From assembly GCA_032718475.1 (NCBI GenBank), contig JAUCBJ010007118.1, forward strand, positions 18,106 to 82,105: DNA of 64,000 nt, read 5' to 3'. Shown here one piece after another: positions 12,534-25,629 of the stretch. The position numbers and the translations under genes were made by a program. Numbering within the stretch: the first letter of the stretch is position 1; each line of letters begins with the position of its first letter. This DNA comes from Nemertoderma westbladi. Taxonomy: Eukaryota > Xenacoelomorpha > Nemertodermatida > Nemertodermatidae. The notes beneath the pieces were generated by a model that saw only the letters and a list, made by a program, of their open reading frames with translations, ran no database searches and was not told the origin of the DNA.

Positions 12534-15440
12534 GTGGGATAAATATTTCTCCATTTGACGCAACACCGCCGCGGCCGCTATGAGGGAGGTGAATACCGCG
12601 GCCGCTCCTAAAGCCGCAGGCCATCGCTAACTATATAGGTTAACTTGGGATTCTGGGGGACTTTTCGATGAAGGAACTGACCAAATTTTTTTATTTTCTC
12701 ACCAAGGGAGCGGCTCGGAATTCTAAGATATTAGCAACTCTAACATTATTAAATCTAACCCTTCGACGGACACGGCGGACAAAAAACCGTCATTTTTTCG
12801 ACAATTTTAAAATTTTTTTGAAAGGCACTCTACAGTGGCTCGAAAAAACCCTAGGTTATTGCTTAACCGACGCCGGGATACGATAGAAGGGATTAATTAG
12901 TGAATTCGTTTTTTTTTTAAAAAAGATTACCACGCCTTTTTTCCGAAAATGTCCGTCAAAGTTGAAAAAACGGACAAAATGACTTTGCGGGATCCGCTAT
13001 AACTCGGCTAATATTAATCGTACGGGGACGAAAGTAACGCGGTTGGAAAGGGGAAGAGTGGTACTACCTTCGTATCGAATGGGGGTAAGATATTTATTAA
13101 AATTTCGGGTGGAAAAAGGGCCTGTAAATTTGTACGTTTTTGTCCGTCTTTTTTGGAAAACTTATTTCCGAAATGTTTAATTCGACAACGCGGGTAGGAA
13201 TCCACTAATTCTTTTATGAAACTCGTAAAAGACCATTGGGGCTACGTTCCTATCGAATGGGGGTACAAAAAATATGTCGGCAATAGGGGCCAAAAAGGGC
13301 CAGAATTTGTAAAGTAGTTTTTATCGAATAATTTTTTATTTTTAACTTTAGTTGGTTAAGGTACATTCTATACAGTCAATATCCATACGGGGAATTCAAA
13401 TATGCTATCGGTTTTGCTCCAAGGATGATATTAAAAAAATGAGGGCCAAAATTGTAATTTCGCGCTTCAAACTTGCTTCGCGGGAAATCGTCTACCTCGA
13501 AAACTACTTAACTTACGGGAGATTTGTTTACACAGACTTATAGTGCGTTAAATTATCTATCTAACAGCGTTAATCACAGCGCCGGAGGTATTATAAAACT
13601 GGAGCGGCAGGCGATCGTGTGAAATATAATATTTATAAAAAGGGACGAAAAATTTTTTTTTTTAACAAATCGCTATTCCATTATAATTTAGCGTATTGCG
13701 CCAAAAGTACCTGTAAAAAGTATCAAATTAACTCCGCTATCTTTTATCTTAACATATATAATTAAAATTACGAATTTTAAGGGTCGAAAAATATCGCGTT
13801 ATTTTGGCCCTTTTTTTTAATTTTTTTGGGGCCAAAAATAACCCCTTCTCAAAAGATTAAGAAAAAAATTACGGCAAAGAATATACCAATTTTATTGAAT
13901 TTGGACCACCAGAACCGAAGTTAGAGCGATTTTAGTGAAAAAATATAAATAATTTTTTTTGCAAAAAAATTAAGAATGGTCAATATTGGATTTCGAACCC
14001 GCGAACTTCGGTTTCATTAACGTGATTGATAACCACTAGACTATGTGACCAAGAGAATTTGAAATTTTCGAGTGACTATTTTTAAACATAAATAACTTCG
14101 GTTCTACAGGGCCGTTTAATCTGAAACTTTTTTCATTGGATAGAGGATAGATTGTAGTGTGTGAAATATGATAAAACTTGGGAAAAGATGCACTTAAATA
14201 GTGAACATTTTTTCGATATTTCAAACACTATTATATAGTCCATATTACATAGTCTATATTACTATATATGGTCCAAAATCGCAAATCCAGATTTATTAAA
14301 TTGGATTTTTGACACTTTTAGCGACTGACACTTGATCATACACTATCGTAGATCGGTAGAGGATAAACATAAGTTTGTTAAATAAAAGCCACCATTACGA
14401 TCTGCTAAAGTGCATTTGTACAAATAAGTGTGCAAAAGTGCAAATTTTTTAATAAGGTCAAATTATATAGTATTGGGTTATTTTCTTTGCAGATACTTTA
14501 TTTTCATATTAATATGTTGTTTGAACCTTACTGAGCGCATTAGGGGATATGCGTACAAATAACCGGCCCTTATGAGGCTTCGATTGGGTAAATTAATAAA
14601 ACATAAGGTTGTATAGTATAATATTCTAAAAACCAGTGTGATATTAAATGCACTTTAAATAATAAATAGAAATCAAATAACAATTGGACCACACAATTAA
14701 AAACTCGTACAATTTTGTACTTATTATATCGCTTCAAATTAATTCAACAGTGGATATTTGGGGGAAGGGGGAAGTTACAGTGTGCATTCGGGGGAAGTTT
14801 GGTGAACTGCATTTATGCAGTGAATCCAAACTTCCCCCTTTGATATATCATATACTTAAGACATGCTAGGGTGACGGGGAAATATTTGTTACTGTCACAC
14901 TTTGCTTCCATTTATCCTATCCTTTATTATTACCCCAGTCAGATAAGAGATAATAAACCAGTAAAAACTAAACTAAACTGTCTTTCATGCAAACAAATTT
15001 CTAACTAAAGACGGGTGAATGACCTTGACCATGGAAATAATTTTAAATATAATTGTATATCAACTATTTGGGGAGGCTTCCAAGTTAAACCCGAAAACAA
15101 TTATTTTGTTACATACAGTAGTAAATAACGTTGTATGTTCTTCTTCCTCTCATAATAAAATATAAATGAAATATCTCAGATCGCTATGTCCTGTAACATT
15201 TCACAACCAAAATATTTAAGTGTGAAAAGTGTAGGCCTACCACACTCCGCCCAAACAACCGCAAACGCATAGCCAACAAATTTAACAAAAGGTTACATAC
15301 ATGTTGGGTTCATGACGAGATGAGTGAAAATTGATCGCGTAATATAAAGTAAAAAATTAAGAGACGGGCTGGCTATCCTCCACTTTCTTACCCAATGGAT
15401 ATGTTGTTGTAATAATCTAATATTGGGGCGGCTTTCTCTC
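12534..15440. mobile_element. Unclassified ~3 kb element, copy 1
   Basis: A 2907-bp block inserted in LINE-A copy 1 and closely matched by 32984-36012. Comparison with uninterrupted LINE-A gives exact ends: GTGGGATAAATATTTCTCC on the left and GGCGGCTTTCTCTC on the right, with at most one base of target duplication. There are no terminal inverted repeats. It carries two CCGCGGCCGC palindromes near the left end, a tRNA-like sequence in the middle and no long ORF. It is a non-autonomous element of unknown class, and Helitron-type termini are not evident. Confidence 0.8.
13978..14050 (-). tRNA. tRNA-like sequence inside the unclassified element
   Basis: Seventy-three bases on the minus strand with an A-box-like TAGTCTAGTGGTTA and a B-box-like GGGTTCGAAATCC; the ends can pair (GGTCA with TGACC). 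The anticodon stem is degenerate and no anticodon can be assigned. It is more likely a pol III promoter relic than a working tRNA. Confidence 0.4.
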
Positions 15441-15714
15441 GTTCATAATTGTTGTTGACTATGTTCTACGCATGTCCTTAGATCATCATAATGATAATGG
15501 GGTGATGATAACTCCACCTACTGGCTCCAGAAGTCGAGGAAATCCTGCCAATTACCTAACTGATCTAGACTTTGCTGATGACTTAGGAGTACTCTCAGAA
15601 TCACTAGAGGGAGCCCAACGGCTCCTCAGCTCATTAGAACATGCTGCTTCTAGTGTTGGTCTTTTTATCAAGTGTTGGCGCAATTTTGTCAACAAGCCGG
15701 CACAGCAATCTTAA
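15441..15714 (+). pseudogene. LINE-A RT C-terminal remnant
   Basis: Encodes the RT segment through YLTDLDFADDLGVLSES (catalytic FADD), then jumps by an internal deletion straight to the last residues of the LINE-A protein (FVNKPAQQS). The matching reading in copy 2 is continuous, so this is a deleted, dead copy. Confidence 0.85.
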
Positions 15715-15777
15715 AAATGCAGCTGCAATGCAACATGCCTATCCTGTCAGTCCTATCCTATCCTATCAGTCCTAGTA

Positions 15778-18700
15778 GTAGTGTGCTACCCTGATATAGA
15801 GACGGAACCACAATAGTGTGCTACCCTGATATAGAGACGGAACCACAATAGTGTGATACCCTGATATAGAGACGGAACCACATTAGTGTGCTATCCTGAT
15901 ATAGAGACGGAACCACATTAGTGTGCTATCCTGATATAGAGACGGATCCACATTAGTGTGCTACCCTGATATAGAGACGGAACCACATTAGTGTGCTACC
16001 CTGATATAGAGACGGAACCACATTAGTGTGCTACCCTGATATAGAGACGGAACCACATTAGTGTGCTACCCTGATATAGAGACGGAACCACATTAGTGTG
16101 CTACCCTGATATAGAGACGGAACCACATTAGTGTGCTACCCTGATATAGAGACGGAACCACATTAGTGTGCTACCCTGATATAGAGACGGAACCACAATA
16201 GTGTGCTACCCTGATATAGAGACGGAACCACATTAATGTGCTACCCTGATATAGAGACGGAACCACATTAGTGTGCTACCCTGATATAGAGACGGAACCA
16301 CATTAGTGTGCTACCCTGATATAGAGACGGAACCACATTAGTGTGCTACCCTGATATAGAGACGGAACCACATTAGTGTGCTACCCCTGATATAGAGACG
16401 GAACCACATTAGTGTGCTACCCTGATATAGAGACGGAACCACATTAATGTGCTACCCTGATATAGAGACGGAACCACATTAATGTGCTACCCTGATATAG
16501 AGACGGAACCACATTAATGTGCTACCCTGATATAGAGACGGAACCACATTAGTGTGCTACCCTGATATAGAGACGGAACCACATTAGTGTGCTACCCTGA
16601 TATAGAGACGGAACCACATTAGTGTGCTACCCTGATATAGAGACGGAACCACATTAGTGTGCTACCCTGATATAGAGACGGAACCACATTAGTGTGCTAC
16701 CCTGATATAGAGACGGAACCACATTAGTGTGCTACCCTGATATAGAGACGGAACCACAATAGTGTGCTACCCTGATATAGAGACGGAACCACATTAATGT
16801 GCTACCCTGATATAGAGACGGAACCACATTAGTGTGCTACCCTGATATAGAGACGGAACCACATTAGTGTGCTACCCTGATATAGAGACGGAACCACATT
16901 AGTGTGCTACCCTGATATAGAGACGGAACCACATTAGTGTGCTACCCCTGATATAGAGACGGAACCACATTAGTGTGCTACCCTGATATAGAGACGGAAC
17001 CACATTAATGTGCTACCCTGATATAGAGACGGAACCACATTAATGTGCTACCCTGATATAGAGACGGAACCACATTAATGTGCTACCCTGATATAGAGAC
17101 GGAACCACATTAGTGTGCTACCCTGATATAGAGACGGAACCACATTAATGTGCTACCCTGATATAGAGACGGAACCACATTAGTGTGCTACCCTGATATA
17201 GAGACGGAACCACATTAGTGTGCTACCCTGATATAGAGACGGAACCACATTAGTGTGCTACCCTGATATAGAGACGGAACCACATTAATGTGCTACCCTG
17301 ATATAGAGACGGAACCACATTAATGTGCTACCCTGATATAGAGACGGAACCACATTAGTGTGCTACCCTGATATAGAGACGGAACCACATTAATGTGCTA
17401 CCCTGATATAGAGACGGAACCACATTAGTGTGCTACCCTGATATAGAGACGGAACCACATTAGTGTGCTACCCTGATATAGAGACGGACCCACATTAGTG
17501 TGCTACCCTGATATAGAGACGGAACCACATTAGTGTGCTACCCTGATATAGAGACGGAACCACATTAGTGTGCTACCCTGATATAGAGACGGAACCACAT
17601 TAGTGTGCTACCCTGATATAGAGACGGAACCACATTAGTGTGCTACCCTGATATAGAGACGGAACCACAATAGTGTGCTACCCTGATATAGAGACGGAAC
17701 CACATTAATGTGCTACCCTGATATAGAGACGGAACCACATTAGTGTGCTACCCTGATATAGAGACGGAACCACATTAGTGTGCTACCCTGATATAGAGAC
17801 GGAACCACATTAGTGTGCTACCCTGATATAGAGACGGAACCACATTAGTGTGCTACCCCTGATATAGAGACGGAACCACATTAGTGTGCTACCCTGATAT
17901 AGAGACGGAACCACATTAATGTGCTACCCTGATATAGAGACGGAACCACATTAGTGTGCTACCCTGATATAGAGACGGAACCACATTAGTGTGCTACCCT
18001 GATATAGAGACGGAACCACAATAGTGTGCTACCCTGATATAGAGACGGAACCACATTAATGTGCTACCCTGATATAGAGACGGAACCACATTAGTGTGCT
18101 ACCCTGATATAGAGACGGAACCACATTAGTGTGCTACCCTGATATAGAGACGGAACCACATTAGTGTGCTACCCTGATATAGAGACGGAACCACATTAGT
18201 GTGCTACCCCTGATATAGAGACGGAACCACATTAGTGTGCTACCCTGATATAGAGACGGAACCACATTAATGTGCTACCCTGATATAGAGACGGAACCAC
18301 ATTAATGTGCTACCCTGATATAGAGACGGAACCACATTAATGTGATACCCTGATGCCCTGTGCTACCCTGATATAGAGACGGAACCACATTAGTGTGCTA
18401 CCCTGATATAGATACGGAACCACATTAGTGTCCTACCCTGATATAGAGACGGAACCACATTATTATGATACCCTGATATAGAGACGGAACCACATTAATG
18501 TGCTACCCTGATATAGAGATGGTACCACATTAGTGTGGTACCCTGAAATAGAAACGGAACCAAATTAGTGTGCTACGCTGATATATAGATGGAACCACAT
18601 TAGTGTGCTACCCTGATATAGAGACGGAACCACATTAGTGTGCTATTCTGATATAGAGACGGAACCACATTAGTGTGCTACCCTGTTATAGAGACGGAAC

Positions 18701-19214
18701 CACATTCGTGTGCTACGCTGATATATAGATGGAACCACATTAGTGTGCTACCCTGATATAGAGACGGAACCACATTAGTGTGCTACCCTGATATAGAGAC
18801 GGAACCACATTAGTGTGCTACCCTGATATAGAGACGGAACCACATTAGTGTGCACCACATTAGTGTGCTACCCTGATATAGATACGGAACCACATCAGTG
18901 TGATACCCTGATATAGAGACGGAACCACATTAGTGTGCTACCCTGATATAGAGACGGAACCACATTAGTGTGCTACCCTGATATAGAGACGGAACCACAT
19001 TAGTGTGCTACCCTGATATAGAGACGGAACCACATTAGTGTGCTACCCTGATATAGAGACGGAACCACATTAGTGTGCTACCCTGATATAGAGACGGAAC
19101 CACATTAGTGTGCTACCCTGTTATAGAGACGGAACCACATTCGTGTGCTACACTGATATAGAGACGGAACCACATTAGTTTGCTACCCTGATATAGAGAC
19201 GGAACCACATTAGT
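15778..19214. repeat. 35-bp satellite, right array (about 98 copies)
   Basis: Same 35-bp unit as 1404-8190. Marker variants recur in a fixed order: an ACAATAG unit, then an AATGTGC unit, then a CCCCT unit about 190 bp later. The series starts near 16190, 16752, 17664 and 18015, showing higher-order segmental duplication. The last ~900 bp (18340-19214) are much more diverged, as expected at an array edge. Confidence 0.96.
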
Positions 19215-19396
19215 GTGCTACTCTGAGACCACCCAGATTTTTTGCTTATGATGTAGTAATGAGTAAGTAATATCCATTTATGAAATAAAAAATGGGGGTA
19301 ATCTTACTCGTTCATGTTTCCATGGCAACCAGTTTTTTGGTCGAAATACTGCTGTTTAATCATTGCTTATTCTCTATATAGCATTCCATGTGTTAA
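19215..19396. other. Short unannotated flank
   Basis: Non-repetitive AT-rich sequence between the satellite edge and the TTAA target of the next element; no gene seen. Confidence 0.5.
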
Positions 19397-20663
19397 CCCT
19401 ATTACCACTGGGGGGGCGGGGGGGGGGGGGGCGAATCGGCCCCTTCCTAGTTTTTTATTGCTGTATCTATACAACCACATTATGTACTAGCCCAATTTTT
19501 TACGAGAATTATTCAAATTTAATGGCGCATGTTTTGCAAATAACGGCGTTGCAATTAGATTTCAATTTTTCGATGTGGGTGCCACCTCAAAATTTGGTCC
19601 CCAGCAGAAATTTTTTTGAAATTTCCGAATTTTACAAGGTCATTTGTGAATTAGTAATTCTTTATGGTGTGGCTTTTTTTTATTGATTCTGATTCGTATG
19701 GAGCATTTTACTACTTTATATAAGTATGTAAGGGAAGTGGTACGTCATTTTTGGTGCACTAAAATTAGGGCGTGGCACTTCAAATTTTCAAAATTGCAAT
19801 ATTCGTTAAATACTCCTAAGTTTTGATTTCAATGCATTTTTATGGGTTTTCTGGCCCGCTTATTCGATTGAAAGTAATATAGAAGACTCAATTCTTAGTG
19901 GTACATCATTTTTGGTGAACCAAAATTAGGGCGTGGCAAGTAGGCTTACTTCAAATTTTCAAAATTACGATATTCAGAAAATACCACAAGTTTTTCATTT
20001 CAACCAATTTTTATAGGTTATCTGGACCGCTGACTCGATTGAAAGTAATATTGAAGCCTCAAGTCTTAGTTGTAGGTCATCATTGGTACACCAAAATTAG
20101 GGCGTGGTATTTTTTCAAAATTTGAATAAGTACCACTCCCTAATTTTCGTGTACCAAAAATGCCGAACCACTAAGTCTTCAGGCTTCGATAATATTTTCA
20201 ATCGATTCAGCGGTCCTGAAAACTTATAAATGTGCGTTGAAATCAAAAGATGGGGGCATTTTCCGAATATCGTATTTTTCAAAATTTGTAGAGCCATGCC
20301 CACTTCTTAGGTGCACGAAAAATAGCATCCAGTTTAATTTTCGGAAACGGAATATAATCACATTCGATTCAGCATAGTGACAAACCTACTAATGCTAGCC
20401 AACAATGCCACACTATCAGTTTTTAGAATATCAAAAAAATTTATATTTTGTCCGGGGACTACTTCTATTTTTCATGAAAATTACTATACCCACCTTATGA
20501 AATTTTCATTTTTTTGGATTTGAAAATGTTCTTCGATAATTTTTTCACCTACAGCCCAAATTTCGTAGGATTTTATTGGATGATTAGAAAAATACAGCGG
20601 GGGGCCGAATCGACCCCCGCCAGTGCTGCTAATGGTCTAAACATCCCAGTAGTGGTAATAGGG
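19397..20663. mobile_element. piggyBac-like non-autonomous element
   Basis: Flanked by TTAA on both sides (19393-19396 and 20664-20667). Ends are inverted: CCCTATTACCACT on the left and AGTGGTAATAGGG on the right. TTAA duplication and CCC...GGG termini are diagnostic of the piggyBac superfamily. Inside, a ~160-bp segment containing AAAATTAGGGCGTGG is repeated in direct orientation (about 19740, 19900, 20070) and then inverted (about 20110-20330). No transposase is present; a 107-codon frame at 19363-19686 is spurious. A G-run follows the left terminus. Confidence 0.85.
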
Positions 20664-20667
20664 TTAA

Positions 20668-21748
20668 CCCAGGCCACGCGCGTTTCATTTTAGTAATATA
20701 ATAATCTAATATTTCGAATGATGTCCTGTAATAAGTGACTCAATACTGATGTACAGATTATAGTTGTATAAATGGGGCGTATGCGGTATAATGAATACGT
20801 GATGCGGAAGATGACGCATCCGTTTCTGGCCTTGTGTGGTAATTTGTCGTCTAAGGTAATGATGACACATCACATTTGTTAAAATGGTATTTGGAAATAA
20901 TAGGACTTACAATCACCAACTTTCAAATTACTGTCGTTCTGCGACTATTATAGGATCAGGTTTTCTCTGCCACTGACGACGATAGCTGTCGTTGATAATT
21001 TGTGATCAGCGCAATTTAAATCGGAATTAATGACGTGTCGATTTGGAAGATTCCTTTCAATTAACGCGAAATAAATTACATTTACACGGTCCCACATTAT
21101 TCCACGCGCCCTGTATAAGCAGCGGGATATAATTACGGACAACTTGTTAATCGAATATTTATTAAACATCAGATTCAATGAAAGTGAACTGTGAATTAGC
21201 GGCAAAAAATTTGCCGCAAAACTTAAATGATAAATATACACAATTATACGGAATCAATGTGTTCTTGAGTTTGATTTATTAAGAGAACGTGTAACCTTGA
21301 GTTATTGTTGTGATTTGTAATCACTTCTGGTTTAACAGTTAACATCTTACATTCAGGTGTTATTATTGATAACTATTTTTCATAGGTTACTTCTTACTGA
21401 ACTTTAATTGAATTCTGTCCCTGCCCTAGTTATGATTTTATGATTATTATTTTTGTTGATTTGCTCTATATAGTGCAGCCCATCACAATAATGATTTTTT
21501 CTGGAGTGTTGAACTTCTTTTTGTTGTTGTTGTATTTTCGAACACATTCGTTGTTGAAATACTTGCGTTGCAATTAAGCCAAATTGTAATCACTTCTGAA
21601 TTTGTTTGATAATTGGCAATCAAAAGTTCGGAGTTTTGAGCCAAACCAGTTATATGGAGTTACCATGGAGTTATACAAAACCATTTTAGAACATAGATTT
21701 TATGATAAATTTTCTCAGATTTCTTAAAACATCTGAATTTCCTGTCCG
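20668..21748. other. Unannotated spacer
   Basis: AT-rich sequence without recognisable gene or repeat; short frames on both strands have no recognisable features. Confidence 0.5.
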
Positions 21749-22910
21749 ATATGATTCGTATGTATGATTCCGATATGATTCGTATGTATGATTCCGATAT
21801 GATTCGTATGTATGATTCCGATATGATTCGTATGTATGATTCCGATATGATTCGTATGTATGATTCCGATATGATTCGTATGTATGATTCCGATATGATT
21901 CGTATGTATGATTCCGATATGATTCGTATGTATGATTCCGATATGATTCGTATGTATGATTCCGATATGATTCGTATGTATGATTCCGATATGATTCGTA
22001 TGTATGATTCCGATATGATTCGTATGTATGATTCCGATATGATTCGTATGTATGATTCCGATATGATTCGTATGTATGATTCCGATATGATTCGTATGTA
22101 TGATTCCGATATGATTCGTATGTATGATTCCGATATGATTCGTATGTATGATTCCGATATGATTCGTATGTATGATTCCGATATGATTCGTATGTATGAT
22201 TCCGATATGATTCGTATGTATGATTCCGATATGATTCGTATGTATGATTCCGATATGATTCGTATGTATGATTCCGATATGATTCGTATGTATGATTCCG
22301 ATATGATTCGTATGTATGATTCCGATATGATTCGTATGTATGATTCCGATATGATTCGTATGTATGATTCCGATATGATTCGTATGTATGATTCCGATAT
22401 GATTCGTATGTATGATTCCGATATGATTCGTATGTATGATTCCGATATGATTCGTATGTATGATTCCGATATGATTCGTATGTATGATTCCGATATGATT
22501 CGTATGTATGATTCCGATATGATTCGTATGTATGATTCCGATATGATTCGTATGTATGATTCCGATATGATTCGTATGTATGATTCCGATATGATTCGTA
22601 TGTATGATTCCGATATGATTCGTATGTATGATTCCGATATGATTCGTATGTATGATTCCGATATGATTCGTATGTATGATTCCGATATGATTCGTATGTA
22701 TGATTCCGATATGATTCGTATGTATGATTCCGATATGATTCGTATGTATGATTCCGATATGATTCGTATGTATGATTCCGATATGATTCGTATGTATGAT
22801 TCCGATATGATTCGTATGTATGATTCCGATATGATTCGTATGTATGATTCCGATATGATTCGTATGTATGATTCCGATATGATTCGTATGTATGATTCCG
22901 ATATGATTCA
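21749..22910. repeat. 24-bp perfect minisatellite (about 48 copies)
   Basis: Forty-eight head-to-tail copies of a 24-bp unit with no visible substitution. Because 24 is a multiple of three, one plus-strand frame stays open for 394 codons as an octapeptide repeat MIRMYDSD; the other two plus frames stop in every unit. There is no codon-level variation, no flanking coding sequence and no recognised domain, so I treat the frame as a by-product. The homogeneity implies very recent expansion, or an assembly-inferred copy number. Confidence 0.95.
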
Positions 22911-23499
22911 GGCCATCGCGTTCGATTCGGGATAGGTCAACGTGACCAGTGCAGCAGCATATCAGACATCAAGAGAAGGAACCTCTTCTGGTGGAAGCAC
23001 TAATGTCATCTAATTACCGGCACCTCATTAGGTGACGGAGGAGGTCTGATTTATTTTGCTTGCTTACTATGATAAACTTTATAGCACTTAGTTTCTTAGA
23101 CCATGTTAAGGCTTATCGCATGGAACTTAAACACGTAATTTGAAAAGCAAATATAAGGAAATCTATTTGAACTGACAGATTCATAAAATTGCATTCATTA
23201 TTGTGTTAAAAATCTGATAATTTGTTATTTTAGAAATGTTGGTTCTTTGTTAGATTTTATAGTTTTGTCATAAAGAGTATTTGGTAAGGTTATTCATTAG
23301 ACCTACAAGAACGCATTCAATCAATCACTATTAGCGATTCCATATTCTAGGGCGTGGTATAAGACTTGTTTTTAGTTTTTTGATCTTGATTATTTGGTGC
23401 GTTTGTTTATGATTTTATTGGAGATATTAATTGCTGGATAAATGGTAGTTTCAATGGTAGTGCTTCGAACTCTCGTCGAGCATTAAGATGTGGTATTTT
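22911..23499. other. Unannotated spacer
   Basis: No gene or clear repeat seen; AT-rich. Confidence 0.5.
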
Positions 23500-24440
23500 T
23501 GCAAGCTCTCGGAGTTGTGTTACTGTTTCTTTACTTACTTTACTTTGCTTATTACTCTTATCTTTTTGTTAAATATCAGTCGTAATACGTAGTTTTGTAT
23601 TTTTTCCAAATTATATAGTATTTTTCCCCAAGCATGCGTAATTGCGTATCGTGGAATGATGTAAATAGTAAACTACAGTAATAATTGTAATATGGTAGTA
23701 CTAGGGTTTTATACAACATTACATTGGTGGTTGTTGGTAAGTGGCCTTTTATTTGTCGGATTCCAGATGTAGCTGCTGACATTTTATGTGCTTTTTTGTG
23801 TATTTGAGTTTTCCATGACAGCTTATTGTCTACAGTTATGCCTATATAGTTATTATGCGGTAAGAGGTTATTGTTAATATTGGGGGTTCTTTTAGAGGGC
23901 GATAATAATATTAATCCAAGCAGCAGCTTGGTCTAGTGGTGACATTCCTGGGCTTCCAATTAGGGAGCCCTAGTTCGAACCCTAGATGGGGCAGCACTGT
24001 TTGGGCACAGTGCTTTAAATGCTGCAGCCTAGCCCAACCCCGGCTTTCATCCTTCGGTGGTCGATAAATGGGAACCAAGGCAACTTGGGAAACAGTGGAA
24101 AGGTTTACTGTGGAAGATCACCCATGATGGTGAACAGGCATTCCTTGGCTTAACGAGCCTAAAAGATTCTCCCATTCATAATATTAATTCAGTCTATATT
24201 GTTCTAGTATTATTTACATAGGCCTCTATATTAGAAAGAATAATGGTCCCAATTGTGTTCCCTGTTCTATACCCCTGTTGAAAATCGCCCATTTCAATAT
24301 TATTATTTGTAACATTACAGCTTGAGATCGATCACTTAAGTAACTTTTAATTAGGTTTGTTGCATTTGATTCGATTCCAATTTCTAATGTCTTATGTTTA
24401 AGTGAATAGGACTTAAATGAATAGGCCTATAATAGGGCTC
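23500..24440 (-). pseudogene. L2/CR1-like LINE RT relic, split by a SINE
   Basis: On the minus strand, 24440-24189 reads through a region like the RT motif B area (SYLSDRSQAV, then EQGTQLGPLFFL). The frame continues beyond the SINE at 23782-23576 with LPTTTNVMLYKTLVLPYYNY, typical of the RT thumb and C-terminus of L2/CR1 LINEs. Stops and frameshifts are frequent. It is an old copy that predates the SINE insertion. Confidence 0.7.
23916..24177 (+). mobile_element. tRNA-Gly-derived SINE
   Basis: Bounded by an 11-bp target duplication ATAATATTAAT (23905-23915 and 24178-24188). The head has an A box (TTGGTCTAGTGG) and B box (AGTTCGAACCC) and a CTTCCAA anticodon loop, resembling tRNA-Gly(UCC). 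The body contains GGTGGTCGATAAATGGGAACC, similar to conserved central domains in several invertebrate SINE families. The end is not a plain poly-A. Confidence 0.88.
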
Positions 24441-25629
24441 TACCATCCTCGGAGAGCAGCTGGTGTGAATATTCTAATTAATAATTAATTATGTACTGCC
24501 AATATCGCATAGTATCTTAAACAAACCCGTGATATAGTGCAGATGCGTTTCAATTTATATTCGCATTCATCACTGAGTTACAATACCCGTGTGGCAGTAA
24601 TCACTCTTCCTCTCTGAGATTCATGTATGTGAATTTTTTATCCCGAAGGGTTCTGTAAAGAAACAAGCCTTAGTAACACCACATCCCATTAAGTATAGCA
24701 TGCTGATCTGGTTTTCCTGATTGAAATCTTTAAAATCGATTGACGAAACGTGTTACGTGACAGGTAGTGTCTGCCCAAGGGTCCAAGAGTAGCAAATCAA
24801 CTTCTTCAGTGCTCTACTATGCTTCTTTAAGGACAATCTAATTTGTGTAACACGATATTTGGATTCATCCTGTTGAAGTTATAGACCGATATGTCTGCGT
24901 TGGTAATATCGCATCGACTCAACATGAATTGAATCTGGTATTATTATACAAATGTATTTGAATTACCAGTTGAGTTACTGGGAGCAAACTTTGAGATAGG
25001 AGTAGAACCCACCCCTATCTTCTTCTGTTAGCAGCTACCAAAAGATGAGAACCTCAGGGTTGCCTCCGGCTTCGGCTGAATGGTTGCTATTTTTGTAGTT
25101 CATGAACATACGGAGCTACGCAGCACTACATTAATATTCATGAAATTTAAAACAGTTAAATATTTTTTCTTACCATTTAGTTAAAAACTTTAAAACTTTA
25201 AAACTTAAAAACCATTGCAACAATAAATAATAAGGGAATATTATTCGGATATTAATGCAGAACATACAAGAAATGCGAAGTTCATGTAGTTTAGTTGTTT
25301 TGTAATAAATGTAAGACAGGAAGTAGAAAGTCGAGTGAATTTCCTGTATGTATATTGTTCTGGTTACATTAAGTTGCCACAGATTATGGTATTATTATAA
25401 TCACCCGAAGAAGCTCAAGTAACTATAACTTAGGTTTATTAGAAAGCAAGTCCTTGATTGGTATGGCGATTTAATAGCATCACTCTATTTTACCTGCGGC
25501 ATCCACAGCAGGGGAACTCTAAGGAATCCAAGTTACAATAAGCGAGTTGTAGGATATTATTGTTACACCAATCAAATAACGCAAGTTATAAAAGGTGCAG
25601 GTCATTGGCTACAAATTACAAGCAACTGG
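24441..25629. other. Unannotated spacer
   Basis: No recognisable gene, RNA or tandem repeat; contains only short random frames. Confidence 0.45.

Larger units (their letters stand above)
8191..15777 (+). mobile_element. LINE-A copy 1, degenerate, with nested insertions
   Basis: The 5' end (near TTCAGGTCAGGTCAGG) matches the 5' end of LINE-A copy 2 (59614, minus strand). The 3' end, with CCTATCC-type repeats and a final CCTAGTAG, matches that copy's 3' end. Satellite DNA of one family flanks both sides, so the LINE jumped into the array. LINE-A pieces are at 8191-8926, 9451-10848, 12456-12533 and 15441-15777; the intervening segments are later insertions. The open frame is broken by frameshifts, by loss of about 530 bp of RT around the L2-like insertion, and by an internal deletion after the FADD motif near 15670. 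It is non-functional. Confidence 0.9.

Noticed and set aside
12534-15440. Helitron assignment for the unclassified element
   Set aside because: Insertion is not between A and T, and no TC start or CTRR end with a nearby hairpin is evident in either orientation.
21751-22935. 394-codon octapeptide-repeat protein
   Set aside because: An exact DNA repeat of a multiple of three stays open trivially; no synonymous variation and no flanking domain.
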